A stretch of 64,000 bases of DNA. Source: Hyaloraphidium curvatum. Taxonomy: Eukaryota; Monoblepharomycota; Hyaloraphidiomycetes; Hyaloraphidiales; Hyaloraphidiaceae. The DNA lies in NCBI GenBank assembly GCA_025558095.1, contig JAIVFI010000001.1:882501-946500 (forward strand). The letters run 5' to 3'. The notes under the pieces were generated by a model. It saw nothing but the letters and a program-made list of their open reading frames with translations. It had not been told where the DNA came from and did no database searches. Both the position numbers and the translations under genes were made by a program. Below, piece after piece: positions 53,324 to 63,339 of the stretch (position 1 is its first letter; each line of letters starts with the position of its first letter).

Positions 53324-55469
53324 CTACTGCTGCTGGTTGCTTCCATCCTCCCGAAAAGCGTTGTCGATCACCTGCAGGAAGGAGTCGAACCGACCGAGTG
53401 CGGGCACGGCCTCCTGCGCCACCTCCCCCTGCGATGCATCCACTTCCTTGAGAACGTTGGCCTCACTGCCGCCCATGACGATGCTCGCGAATCCGCTCTT
53501 GATGCCGTCTGCATCGGCAGCCTTCCTGGACCGAAAAGCAGTGACGTTCAGCTCGTGCACAGTTTTCGTCGTGCCCTTCCGTCCCAACTGCCTGTGGGTG
53601 GGTATGGGCGACTCTGGCTGCACGACTGGATATGCCGACGTTGGCGTCGAGGCGATGTTTTGCCAGAGAGCACCCTCGAGTTCTGCTTCCGACGCACGCC
53701 TCTCCTCGTCCGGCAAGTGTGCGTACAGCGAAAGGAGGTCAGAGAGTCCAGAGTTGGGTGAAGTGAGAATTTTTCTCGGCGCCAAAGTCCCGGTTGGTTC
53801 GATTGGGGCCAAGTATGCGGGCGCTTCGGCTGGGCCTGGGACCGACGGCGACGCTGCGTCGAGCGAAGTCTGCGACTGCTTGGACAGCACGTTGACCATT
53901 CTGGGCATCCGCTCGTCGTCGATGCGGTACTTCTTCGTCCGGCGAAGCTCGGGTCCGTTTGCTGGTGATTCATCCTCGACGTCCGACACACTAGTGAAAC
54001 CTTGATCGGCCTCGGAAGTGTGTGTTTCTTTCGTGCCCTGCAGCTGATCGTCCGGCGCAACCGCCTCTTCGACGGAGGATGCAAACGGGTCCGCAAAGCC
54101 TTCGGTCGCCGCCGAATCCGGGATCGGGCTGTTCTTTTTGAGCGAGTTCATCAGGGGCGCCAGAAGAAAGCCCGAGTCCATCCGAGGCACGTCCGCGATC
54201 GAAATCATGAGCTGGTCCTGGTTGACGGTGCGAGCCACGGCCGATGCAAACTCGTCTTCTTTGAGCTGGGCGTGGGAAAGAGTGCTGTTGACGATCGTGC
54301 CGGGGCTAGTCTCCCCATGCTCGGACTCGTCCACGGAGCTGGGGTTCGAACCAATGGAGAAGGCGGTCTGCAGCTTGACCATGGTCGGGACTTGGAGAGC
54401 AGAAGACGAGCCGTCGTCGTCGTCATCAAGCATTGTGATTTCCACGGCGTCGGAGGGCTCCGACGAACGCTCTCCGCGTGCACCGCCGCCGATGTCCTCT
54501 TGCTGATTGCCAAGAGAAGCCAAATGCGCACCTTCATGGAGGGACTTTCCATTGTTTCCGGAGTTCTCGACGTCGCGAGAAATGTCGTCCTTCGGAGATG
54601 GAGTCTCCAGCTGCTGGTAGTCTCCTGCCTTCACGATGACCGATGTCATTTGCTCGGTCCGGAATTCCTCGGGTGCCGGGCGGCGTGTCCGCTGCCACCG
54701 GCGCACGCAGATGACTACGCAGAACAGGATCATTGCCAGTGCGAAGACGCCGCCGATGATCTGAGGGGTACGGTTAACCTGGTGCCCTTTCCCTCGCATG
54801 TGCTGTACGTACGGCTCCGATCAAAACTCCAAGGTTTGTCCCGTTCGTTGCGGTCGTAGGAACTGCCGCAGCTGTTGCACTGTCGGTCGGTGATGAGGAC
54901 GTCCAAGGTTGGCCTGCTGTGGAAGTGCTTGTTGTGCCTTGGGGCAAGGCCGGAGCCGAGACCACCACGGTTGATGCGGTAGCGCGAGACGCATTGCTGA
55001 CTGGTACAGACTTGCTTGACTGCGAGAAGGCCAACGATGTGGCCGTTGGAAGAGCAGGGGCCGCAGGAGTCGACAATGGAGTCCAGAGAGACGTGAGAGC
55101 CGTAGCCGAGAGCATGGAGCTTTGAACCGCAAACAGCGTGCTTTGTACAATGGGCACATCACTTGAGAAGGTAGCGGTTGATACGGCGAGGTCCGTTGCC
55201 GTGGGAACGGCGTCTGTCCAAGAAGCTGCCGGCGCAGAAACGGTGGCGGGAGGAACTTCCGCGGACGACACCGTCAATGGCTCAGGGGTTGAGGCGGTGG
55301 CAGTGACAACTTCAGCGGATTGCGATGCGGAGGCTTGGCCCGAGGTGGGCTCGGACAGGTCGCTCTTCGTTGGCGAGCCCGGAGCAGGCTGTTGGGGTGC
55401 CGAGAACGAGGGCCCGAAAGACGGGTCGACCCATTCGGGAAGCAGGAACTGCCTCCGAACATGTGCCAT
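53324..55469 (-). CDS. Single-pass membrane protein with mucin-like Ser/Thr ectodomain
   Basis: Start ATG 55469 (MAHVRRQFLLPEW). Residues about 30-215 are Ser/Thr/Ala/Pro-rich (ATASTPEPLTVSSAEVPPAT, TSLWTPLSTPAAPALPTATS), as in heavily O-glycosylated ectodomains. A 52-nt intron near 54763-54814 (GTACGT...CAG) joins NLGVLIGA to IIGGVFALAMILFCVVICV and RRWQRTRR: one membrane helix followed by a basic stop-transfer. The cytoplasmic part is about 460 residues, acidic, disordered and Ser/Asp-rich, with no enzyme domain. The layout resembles fungal cell-wall sensors of the Wsc/Mid2 type, but I see no WSC Cys pattern and no signal peptide at this start; a leader exon may lie upstream. Function unknown. 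Confidence 0.7.
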
Positions 55470-55615
55470 TGCGGTCACGTGGGCGCTATGGCCGCAGAAT
55501 CAGAGCTCCGGCCCGTGTTCTTCCCAGATTCCGGTGTTTGTTTGGGATCATGCGCGGTCGTTCGCCAAGCCGCCCGCAGCGCCACTGTCGCCTCTAGTTA
55601 TGAGAAGCATCGCTT

Positions 55616-56057
55616 TCACAATCGACGTAAAACATTCAAAAGAAGAATGCGGAGGCCGACTCGGTTCCAGGCTTGCCGTAGACCTGGCCCTTGCGGACCG
55701 GCCGCTTGCGGCCACCCCTCCGCACGCGCACGCGGTAGATGACGTAGCCCTGCTTGGCCTTGTAGCCCAGCCGGCGCGCTTTGTCGGGCCGCGACGGCCG
55801 CGAGGCGCGGTGGATGACGTTCAGCTGCCTGAACTCCCAGCACCGCAGGCGCAGAAGGAAGCGCATGACGTCCGACTGCTTCTTCTTCGCCAGCTGCAGG
55901 TCCCGGTCAGAATCGCCCCGCACCCCGCATCGAGCAGAAAGTCCGCACTTCTTCCATGTATTTGTAGGCACCCATCGCTGCGAGCCGCTTGCCGGAACGG
56001 CCTCGAAGCTGCTGGCTGCGCAAGCGCACGGCACGGGAGGGCGGTCGCGGGCCAACG
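55616..56057 (-). pseudogene. Truncated duplicate of the eL15 gene (5' part only)
   Basis: Bases 55671-56057 match 58029-58415 with a constant offset of 2358 and only about five differences in 387 bp. The copied part includes about 80 bp of 5' flank, the first exon (MGAYKYMEE), intron 1 and exon 2 as far as GQVYGKPG. After that the match ends, and the frame runs into TESASAFFF and a stop at 55616. The last two thirds of eL15 are missing. The PUS4/TRUB1 gene separates the two copies, and both copies are on the minus strand. It is a recent partial segmental duplication or an assembly duplication; a functional product is unlikely. Confidence 0.88.
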
Positions 56058-56179
56058 GGGGTGCGATTTATGGTACACAGTACAACGTTTTACATCCTAG
56101 CTGGTCGTAGTGCCAGATCGCCGCCGTGTGCGCTCTAGATTTGGGGTGTGTTTACGAGGTTGATTCGCCTCACTTGTTC

Positions 56180-57412
56180 ATGCGCCGCTGGGCCGCGGCT
56201 CCCCACCTCCATCGCTCCATTGCATTTTCATCGGCTGCTTTGGGAGGACCGAAGATGACCGATTCTGCATCGGCTGACCCCGCACCTTCCTCGGGCGCGA
56301 GCGCACCTGTGGCGGGCCTAGCCGGCGAGGCGACGGAAGCTCCTCCGGCCAAAGCTAGCGTGGAAACGCAGCCCGGAAAGTCCGGCTCCGATGGCAGGGA
56401 CCTGATTGCTCGCTGCAACGGGGTGTTTGCAGTGAGGAAGCCGGTCGGCTTCACTTCCGCGGACGTCGTCGCGAGGGTGAAGGCCACGCTGGAGCGCCAG
56501 CTGGCCAAGTACCAAGCGCATGGAAGCCACGTGCCAGAGGACGCTCCGGAGGATGGCCAAGGGCGACCGGAGCCGAGGGCAAAGGATGGCAAGCAGAAGT
56601 TCAACCGGCGCCGCAAGGGGAACGACCGGAGCTTCACGCTCAAAGTCGGTCACGGCGGCACGCTGGATCCGCTGGCCTCGGGTTGCTTGGTGATCGGCGT
56701 CGGGACCGGCACCAAGCAGCTCGCGCACTTCCTCTCATGCACGAAGGAATACGTTGCGGACGGGCGGTTCGGCGCGGAGACTGACACCTACGACATCGAG
56801 GGGAAGGTCACTCGTCTGGCGAAGCCACAGCCCGGCGATCCTGTGATCTCCATGGCGAGCGTGGCCCAGTGCTTGGAAAAGTACAAGGGGGAGATCATGC
56901 AGATCCCTCCGCTGTACTCGGCCCTGAAAATGGACGGCAAACGGCTGTGAGGACATTGATGTTATGCGAGAGATCCTGGGCTTACACCCTCGCTTCGCAG
57001 ATACGAGTACGCCCGCGAAGGAAAGCCCCTCCCGGACGGACGGAAGGTCGAGGCCAGGAAGGTGACCGTGGACGAGCTAGAGCTGCTCGAGTTCAGGCCG
57101 TCGCCGGCCGAAGCTGCGAATCCAGGAACGGTACCGCTGGACGCCTTGCATCGAGGGGACGATGCGGACGGTCAGCCCGACATTGCCGCAAAGGACGTTG
57201 TCGGGGCGGAGTTCCAGTGCCGGATCGTCTCGAGCGGCGGCTTCTACGTCAGGTCGCTCATCCACGACGTCGGGCAGGATCTGGGTTCCGCAGCGTTCAT
57301 GACACAGCTGACGCGGACGAGGCAGGGGCGTCTCAAGCTCGAGGATGCTCTGGAAGTGGGCAAAATCGATCTCCAGGAGGTGGTGGACGCCATTGAGCGC
57401 CACAAGGCCTAG
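56180..57412 (+). CDS. PUS4: tRNA pseudouridine-55 synthase PUS4/TRUB1
   Basis: A TruB-family enzyme that makes pseudouridine 55 in the tRNA T-loop. The catalytic motif [19 protein letters not shown] contains the essential Asp, and [20 protein letters not shown] follows as in eukaryotic Pus4. [14 protein letters not shown] and [18 protein letters not shown] precede the intron at about 56948-57001 (GTGAGG...CAG), which joins RL to [31 protein letters not shown] and [10 protein letters not shown] are the conserved C-terminal motifs. ATG 56180 gives [20 protein letters not shown], which could be a mitochondrial targeting sequence. ATG 56255 (MTDSASAD) would give a cytosolic or nuclear form, so dual targeting from two starts is plausible. 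An Ala/Gly/Glu-rich linker follows. Confidence 0.93.
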
Positions 57413-57558
57413 GCGGCACCTAGCACGCAGATTCCAAGACGCGCAGAAGTACACGGCACACAGATGGCGAGATGCTCTGTATGGAATAGCAATACAGAGG
57501 CGCAAACTGTGTACATAGCCATCTTGCGGTGCTCTCCACAAAATGGCTCCAAGCGTGT

Positions 57559-58333
57559 TCATCGGTACCTGGAAACGGGCAGACGTGAGCGTTGCTCCGA
57601 ATGGGTGCCAACGATCCACCGACCTCCAGAGACTGAGGGTGTTCCGCCGCTTCCAGTTGGCGTGCCGGCCACCTCCAATCGTCTTGTTGTACCCGTGGCC
57701 CTTGCCAATCCCCCGGTTTTTCTTCCCGGCGGCCGTCAGACCGCGCATCTCGCGGTGCTTCATGACGGGCTTGCAGATCCAGTTGATGCGCGGGTCGCGG
57801 CGGATGGCCTTGTGGTTGGGGTCGACGAGGATGACCTCAAAGAACTTGTAGGTCGAGTCCTGGCTACGGTGTTGGCGCCGCTCGCCGTAAATGCCATACA
57901 AAGACCCACCTGGTTGACCCAGTACGAGTTGAGGACGCGGAGGTTGCCGCACTTGCGGCCCACGCGCTCCTCGGCCACCGACTGGAGCGAGCGCTGGAAC
58001 TTGAGCTGGTTGATACCCTGCGAGCCGGGCTTGCCGTAGACCTGGCCCTTGCGGACCGGTCGCTTGCGGCCACCCCTCCGCACGCGCACGCGGTAGATGA
58101 CGTAGCCCTGCTTGGCCTTGTAGCCCAGCCGGCGCGCTTTGTCGGGCCGCGACGGCCGCGAGGCGCGGTGGATGACGTTCAGCTGCCTGAACTCCCAGCA
58201 CCGCAGGCGCAGAAGGAAGCGCATGACGTCCGACTGCTTCTTCTTCGCCAGCTGCAGGTCCCGGTCAGAATCGTCCCGCACCCCGCATCGAGCAGAAAGT
58301 CCGCACTTCTTCCATGTATTTGTAGGCGCCCAT
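57559..58333 (-). CDS. RPL15: 60S ribosomal protein eL15
   Basis: Complete eL15 of the large cytosolic ribosomal subunit. Exon 1 MGAYKYMEE, joined to [20 protein letters not shown], then [60 protein letters not shown] and [11 protein letters not shown]. An intron (about 57860-57913) precedes [40 protein letters not shown] and [17 protein letters not shown]. The last intron leaves only G-TAC-CGA-TGA for the final exon, giving the canonical ending LWRYR. Reading through that intron would add a long spurious tail. INxICxPVxKHRE and LSLWRYR are fungal-type. A truncated copy lies at 55616-56057. Confidence 0.96.
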
Positions 58334-58649
58334 CGCTGCGAGCCGCTTGCCGGAACGGCCTCGAAGCTGCTGGCTGCTCAAGCGCACGGCACGGGAGGGC
58401 GGTCGCGGGCCGACGAGGTGGGACCAGTCGGTGGGCACAAATACCAGGTGTCCGGGAGTTGGCCGGGCGTGCGAATTCCGCAGGAGAACTAGTCAAACAT
58501 CCTCCTCTGCATCGCAACCAAACGCGAGCCCTACGTGAGAAAGGACGCCGCTGGGTGACAGCGACTGGAGAGTGGAGTTGGGAGGGGTGCGCGCCAACCG
58601 CCGGGTCATCATCGAATTCAACCCCACCAACCCTAACGGTCCTCTCAAC

Positions 58650-59342
58650 ATGGCCTCGTCGCTCCGAAGCCGGGTTATTCACACGTACCGAATACTGCTG
58701 AAGGCGCAAAGCGAGGTCTTTGCCGGGGACGCTGCGACGCTGGTGGCGGGACGGATAAAGACGCGGGAGGTCTGTGGCGCCGAGGACTAGTGCCGCGAGA
58801 GGACCGACATGTCTCGGGGCGCCGGCAGGCCTTTCTGAAGAACAGGGAGCTCAATGATGAGGCTCAAATATCTAAGGCATGTCTCGTTGGTCGATCTCGG
58901 ATGCTCTAGAGGCTCACCTGTTTGCCTGCGGACTGCGAACGGCCCCTTCCATTCTGACCCCTGCGGCATCTGGCGACCGCCGATCTCCTCCGATCCCAAA
59001 CGAACGACATCTTACGATGCTGATCTGACTGCATCGCGCGGCTCGGCTCACTTGGCGCCTCGGCACGTGGTTCGGCCGCGCAATCGCCATCCCACCCCCA
59101 TTCCGGCCCCTCAGCTCCTATCCGAGGCAGAGGAGATGGCATTTTTGCTACGGCGAAACGTCGTGCAGGCGGTCAAGGTGAACGAGGACACGTACCGCCT
59201 GAATTTGGACCCCAGCCGGCACGAACTGCGAAACAACGAGGACGACTGGTTGGATAAGGATGGGAAGCCGAAGAAGAAGTCGTGGGAGGACCCGAACTTC
59301 AGCAAACGGAGGCGCCAGCAACAGGCGGCAAAATGTAGCTAG
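58650..59342 (+). CDS. LYR-motif complex III assembly factor, LYRM7/MZM1-like
   Basis: MZM1/LYRM7 is a matrix chaperone that stabilises the Rieske protein before its insertion into complex III. Exon 1 (58650-58769) starts MASSLRSRVIHTYRILLKAQ, with the LYR-type helix (TYRILLK). Exon 2 (58829-58876) gives AFLKNRELNDEAQISK. Exon 3 (59115-59342) gives LLSEAEEMAFLLRRNVVQAV, then DTYRLNLDPSRHELRNN. FLRRNVVQ followed by YxLNxxxxxEL is the MZM1 hallmark. Intron 1 is 59 nt and GT-AG. The second intron would be 238 nt starting with GC (GCATGT...CAG), unusual here; there may be an unseen exon instead. A 76-codon last exon ends in KRRRQQQAAKCS. Confidence 0.75.
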
Positions 59343-59418
59343 TCGTTCGATCACTGGCCGTGGGCCGTTGGGCAGCGCCCCGGGTCATCAGTCATCGTTC
59401 GTGATCAAGCATGCAAAC

Positions 59419-60591
59419 ATGAGGCTCTCGCGCGTCCTGCGGCCTGGGGCCGATGCACGGCTCGTCCGAGCTGTCCCGCGAATAGCTGAAGCGCGATGCG
59501 GCACCAGATGCCCCGTTGCCCAGCCAATGGACTTTCTGTCGCGGCCTGCCACGCCGGCACAACGCGTCTGGGAACCCGCGTCGGCCGTCGCCGCGCGCCA
59601 ATACAGTTCCGCTCTGTCTAGGATCCGCAAGTTCTGGAAGAAGGCAGAGGTGAAGGAGACACCAGGTTGGCCGAATCAGTGTTGCCGGCGAGGCGGGGTG
59701 ATGCGAGCCGTGTTCAGAGGGGTACCTGGTCCAGCTTGATGGTCGCAACGTCAAGACCCCGGGCGGGAAGCCCCTTCTAGTCCCGAAAGACCGACGCTTG
59801 CTGGCGCACATGATTGCCGGGGAATGGGAGAGCGTGGAGAAGATGCGGTCGTATTCGATTCCTCTGGTGCTGTCACCCCCGAGTCGTGCCGTGTGCCCCC
59901 TTTGACCATGGTGGTGCAGACTTCGCTTGCGGCGCGAGCGGTCGAAGACTTCGAGGACCCTGCCATGCGGCAAAAGGCCATCCAGGACCTGCTGAAGTAC
60001 TTCCAGACCGACACGGTTTGGTGAGTGCCCACAACTGGATGGATCGGACTCCGCTGAAGGCGGAGTCTTTAGCTTCCGAGAGCCATACCCCATGACTCTG
60101 GTGGAGATGCAGAAGAACTTTTGGGACCCGTTGATTGCTTGGGTGGCGGTCGAGTTCGGCTGCGACGTCAAAGTGACCGACGGCATTGAAGCGATCACCC
60201 AAGATCCAAAGACCGTGGAGACTCTGCGAGCTGCGGTTGAGGCGCTCGATCCCTTCGAACTAGCTGGTCAGAATGTGCGACGATCCGGGGACGGAACAAG
60301 TTGCTGACCGTCGTTGCAGCTTTCGAAAGGATGGTGCTCAACACCAAGTCGTACATCATATCCCTCGCCGTCGTGAGGCGCTTCTTGAACGTGGAAGAAG
60401 CCACCGCAGCGGCCCGAGTGGAGCTTGAACATCAGATTAACCGGTGGGGCGAGGTGGAAGACAGTGAGTGTTGTTCGGTCGCGCTGGCCTGGGCGACAGC
60501 TAACAGGCTTCCGACAGCGCACGACGTCGACAGGGAGGAGATAAGGAGACAGATTGGTTCGGCAGTCATAGCCATTCTGAAAGAGCAATGA
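59419..60591 (+). CDS. ATP12: Mitochondrial F1-ATPase assembly factor ATP12 (ATPAF2)
   Basis: ATP12 chaperones the alpha subunit of F1-ATPase in the mitochondrial matrix. ATG 59419 opens a basic presequence (MRLSRVLRPGADARLVRAVP). An exon then carries YLVQLDGRNVKTPGGKPLLV, a classical ATP12 motif, then AHMIAGEWESVEK. Next come PPLTMVVQTSLAARAVEDF and LLKYFQTDTVW, FWDPLIAWVAVEFGCDVKVT, LTVVAAFERMVLNTKSYIIS and ATAAARVELEHQINRWGEVE, then a final exon with HDVDREEIRRQIGSAVI. Five or so short introns interrupt the frame. The order and length (about 330 residues) fit the family. It is convergent with RBM22, 216 bp apart. Confidence 0.92.
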
Positions 60592-60807
60592 TATCCGACA
60601 TACCGGAATACATCGGGCGCTCTTTGGGCACCCCACGCCTTTCGATGGCAGCGACAATCTGCCGGATGATGGGGTCCGTCACCGCTCCGCGGACCGCAGC
60701 AACACCGGCATGTCGGAAGGAGGAAAGCATGTCGCGCTTTGCCCCGGTCCGAGCCCCGTTGGCGCCTACTCCAGCGGCCCCCGGCAGGGGATTCGTCCGC
60801 ATCCGAA

Positions 60808-62084
60808 TCACTTGGCCTGTGAAGCATACTTCACATGTGAAGCCCCGGGGGGTGGCGGGAGCGGCGCGTCCGCAAGCTCGTCCAAAGTTGGTGCCGGCTT
60901 TTCGGGAATGACAGCTGTGGCAGTAGCCCAAAAGTTAGCAACCGCAAAACCAGCGGCTGCCGCTCGCTCACATCCAAACGAGACGTCGTCGATGTCTTTG
61001 CCCCCCGCCTGCTTCGGCTTTCCCCATCCGACCTTGAGGACATGGCCTGCAAATGAATGAGACAAAGATCACCCTGCGCAACACGCGAAGACAACCTTTG
61101 ATGTTGCAGTTCATGAACATCTGCTCCACGGCCCGTTGTGCCCCTTCGCGTGTCGCAAAGTTGATGAAAGCCGCTCGCGATTTTCGCAGCATCGCAATGG
61201 CACGGATTTCTCCGAAAGGCAAGAACGCGGCTCGCAGGTCCGCGTCGCTAATGGCACCATCCACGCTCTGAAGGAAGACCGACGTGATGGTCGGATCGTC
61301 GGGCGCTTTCGGGAGCCTCGATTTGTCGATGCGGTTCAGCATCTTCTTCGCCACCGGGTCGTTGTTTCCGTAATAGCGGTCCTTGATGTTCTGGTTCGCC
61401 AGCTCGCCATTGTCCGTGGGAAGCTCGTGCCGGTAGGGGCACTCGGCGCCGCGGTTACACGCCCCCTTGGCAAAGAACGTGCAAAGATGCGGGCGGTTGC
61501 GCTTGTAGTAGGGGTTCTTCCGCGCCAGCCCCTTGAGCATCTCCTTGCCGGCCGCGGGAGCCGCTCCGCGACCTGCGGGGTCCGGTCCCAGTCCGTCCAG
61601 GCTAATCAGTCCCGCCGTCCCCATCGAAGCGATGGTAGGAGCTTCCCCGCGCTCAAACATCGCCTCGGCTTCCCGGATAAAGAACTGCTTGTTGACGTCC
61701 GACCGCGGCATGTCCTCGCGGAGTCCGGCCAGCGTGTCGCGCACCTGCACGGGAAGGTCTGCGAAGACGACGTCCTGCTAGAGCAACGGCACGGACGGAG
61801 CACCACAGAGACCCACTGTACTCGAGGTCCAGCACGCAGGTCTGGCAGACGTTCTTGAGCTTCGCGCACGTCTGGCAGATCTCGGTCTTCTTCTGCCGCA
61901 TCCCGGCTCCGGGAACCCATCGGAAAACGGTAAAGGGCCGGCTACATATCTTGCATTCCTTGCCGTATTTCTCCTTGGACATGCGGACATACGGGTTCTC
62001 GCCCAGGCAGGTCTCGCAGACGATGGGGAACTCTGCGCAGCGGGGGGACGGCAAATGAGCCGGGCCGCAAAACTGCGGGAGCAT
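60808..62084 (-). CDS. RBM22: Pre-mRNA splicing factor RBM22 (Slt11/Ecm2-related)
   Basis: RBM22 contacts the U6 ISL and intron in the activated spliceosome. N-terminal zinc ribbon: [63 protein letters not shown]. After an intron come [40 protein letters not shown] then [11 protein letters not shown] (CCCH finger), and [20 protein letters not shown]. The RRM is [40 protein letters not shown]; a last exon has [16 protein letters not shown]. The RRM first strand reads VFLQSV where animals have LYVGGL. The C-terminus is Pro/Ala-rich; I end it at TGA 60808, but another exon down to about 60600 is possible. The start ATG 62084 is 112 bp from divergent NBP35. Confidence 0.9.
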
Positions 62085-62195
62085 GGCGTCCTACCCGAGT
62101 CCTCCCATCCCGCAAATTTGGTTGTCATGGTGGCGGAGAGCGGCCGTGGTTTGATTTCTCCCTCTGCGCCGCGATCAAGACGAGTTTCGGAAGCG

Positions 62196-63255
62196 ATGGT
62201 CACCCTGCCGAACAAGCCGGAGAACGCTCCGGAGCACTGTCCGGGCACGGAGAGCGAGCAGGCGGGAAAGGCCGCCAGCTGCGAGGGGTGTCCGAACCAG
62301 AATGTCTGCGCTACGACGCCCAAGGGGCCGGACCCGGACATCCCCTTCATCCGGGAGCGAATGCGCCGCGTGAAGCGCAAGGTGCTCGTCCTGTCGGGCA
62401 AGGGCGGCGTGGGAAAGAGCACTTTTACGTCCCAGCTGGGTTTCACGCTGTCTAGGGTGGAGGATCTGCAGGTGGGCCGCACGTCGCCGTTCCCGGTCAC
62501 CGGGTGCCAACCATCGCCGCAGATCGGGATCTGCGATATCGATGTCACGGGGCCCAGCCAACCGAAGATCATGGGGCTCGAGGGAGAACCCGTCCACCAG
62601 AGCAACTCGGGCTGGTCGCCGGTCTACGTCGAGGACAACCTGGCGGTCATGTCCATCGGCTTCATGCTCCAGACGACGGATGATGCCGTCATCTGGCGGG
62701 GCCCGAAGAAGAACGGGCTCATCAAGCAGTTCCTGAAGGACGTGGAATGGAGCGATTTGGACTACCTGCTCGTCGACACCCCGCCGGGGACGTCCGACGA
62801 GCACCTCTCGATCGTGCAGTACCTGAAGGACACGGGCATCGATGGCGCCGTTCTGGTCACCACGCCGCAGGAGGTGTCGCTGCAGGATGTCCGCAAGGAG
62901 ATATCGTTCTGCCGGAAAGTGGGCCTGCGGATCCTGGGTCTGGTGGAGAACATGAGCGGCTTCGTGTGCCCAAAGTGCACAAAGACCAGCGAAATCTTCC
63001 CGGCCACGACGGGCGGGGCGGCGAAAATGGCAAAGGACATGGGGCTGGAGTTCCTGGGAGCCATCCCCCTCGACCCGCGGATCGTCTACTGCTGCGACCG
63101 AGGCCTGTCGTTCGTCGACGAGTACTCTGACTCGCCGGCAGCGGCGGCCTACATTGACATCGTGAACAGTGGGTGTTCCTTGCTATGGCTAGCCGACGTG
63201 GCCCTGACGCGTTGCAGAAATTCGTTCCCTCGTGCCCGTGGATGCTGTGGTTTGA
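62196..63255 (+). CDS. NBP35: Cytosolic Fe-S cluster assembly scaffold NBP35 (NUBP1)
   Basis: NBP35 with CFD1 builds 4Fe-4S clusters for cytosolic and nuclear proteins. Start ATG 62196 ([17 protein letters not shown]). The N-terminal cluster ligands are present with NBP35 spacing: C-x13-C-x2-C-x5-C ending [11 protein letters not shown]. Deviant Walker A is [11 protein letters not shown] 54-nt intron (62472-62525, GTGGGC...CAG) joins LSRVEDLQ to [20 protein letters not shown]; it is 3n and stop-free, so retention would insert 18 residues next to the P-loop. Then [52 protein letters not shown] and the bridging-cluster CPKC (GFVCPKC). The last intron joins DIVNK to [11 protein letters not shown] and the stop at 63255. 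Confidence 0.95.
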
Positions 63256-63339
63256 TCATTTTTGGCGCGGTCTTCGGTTGACCCTTACCCAATTGGGTTG
63301 AGGTGATTGATGATGTTATCCAAGAACGATAAATGTACT

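Noticed and set aside
57420-57558. Extension of eL15 by reading through the last intron (long C-terminal tail)
   Set aside because: Splicing GTCGGT...CAG restores the universal LWRYR ending; the read-through tail has no homology.
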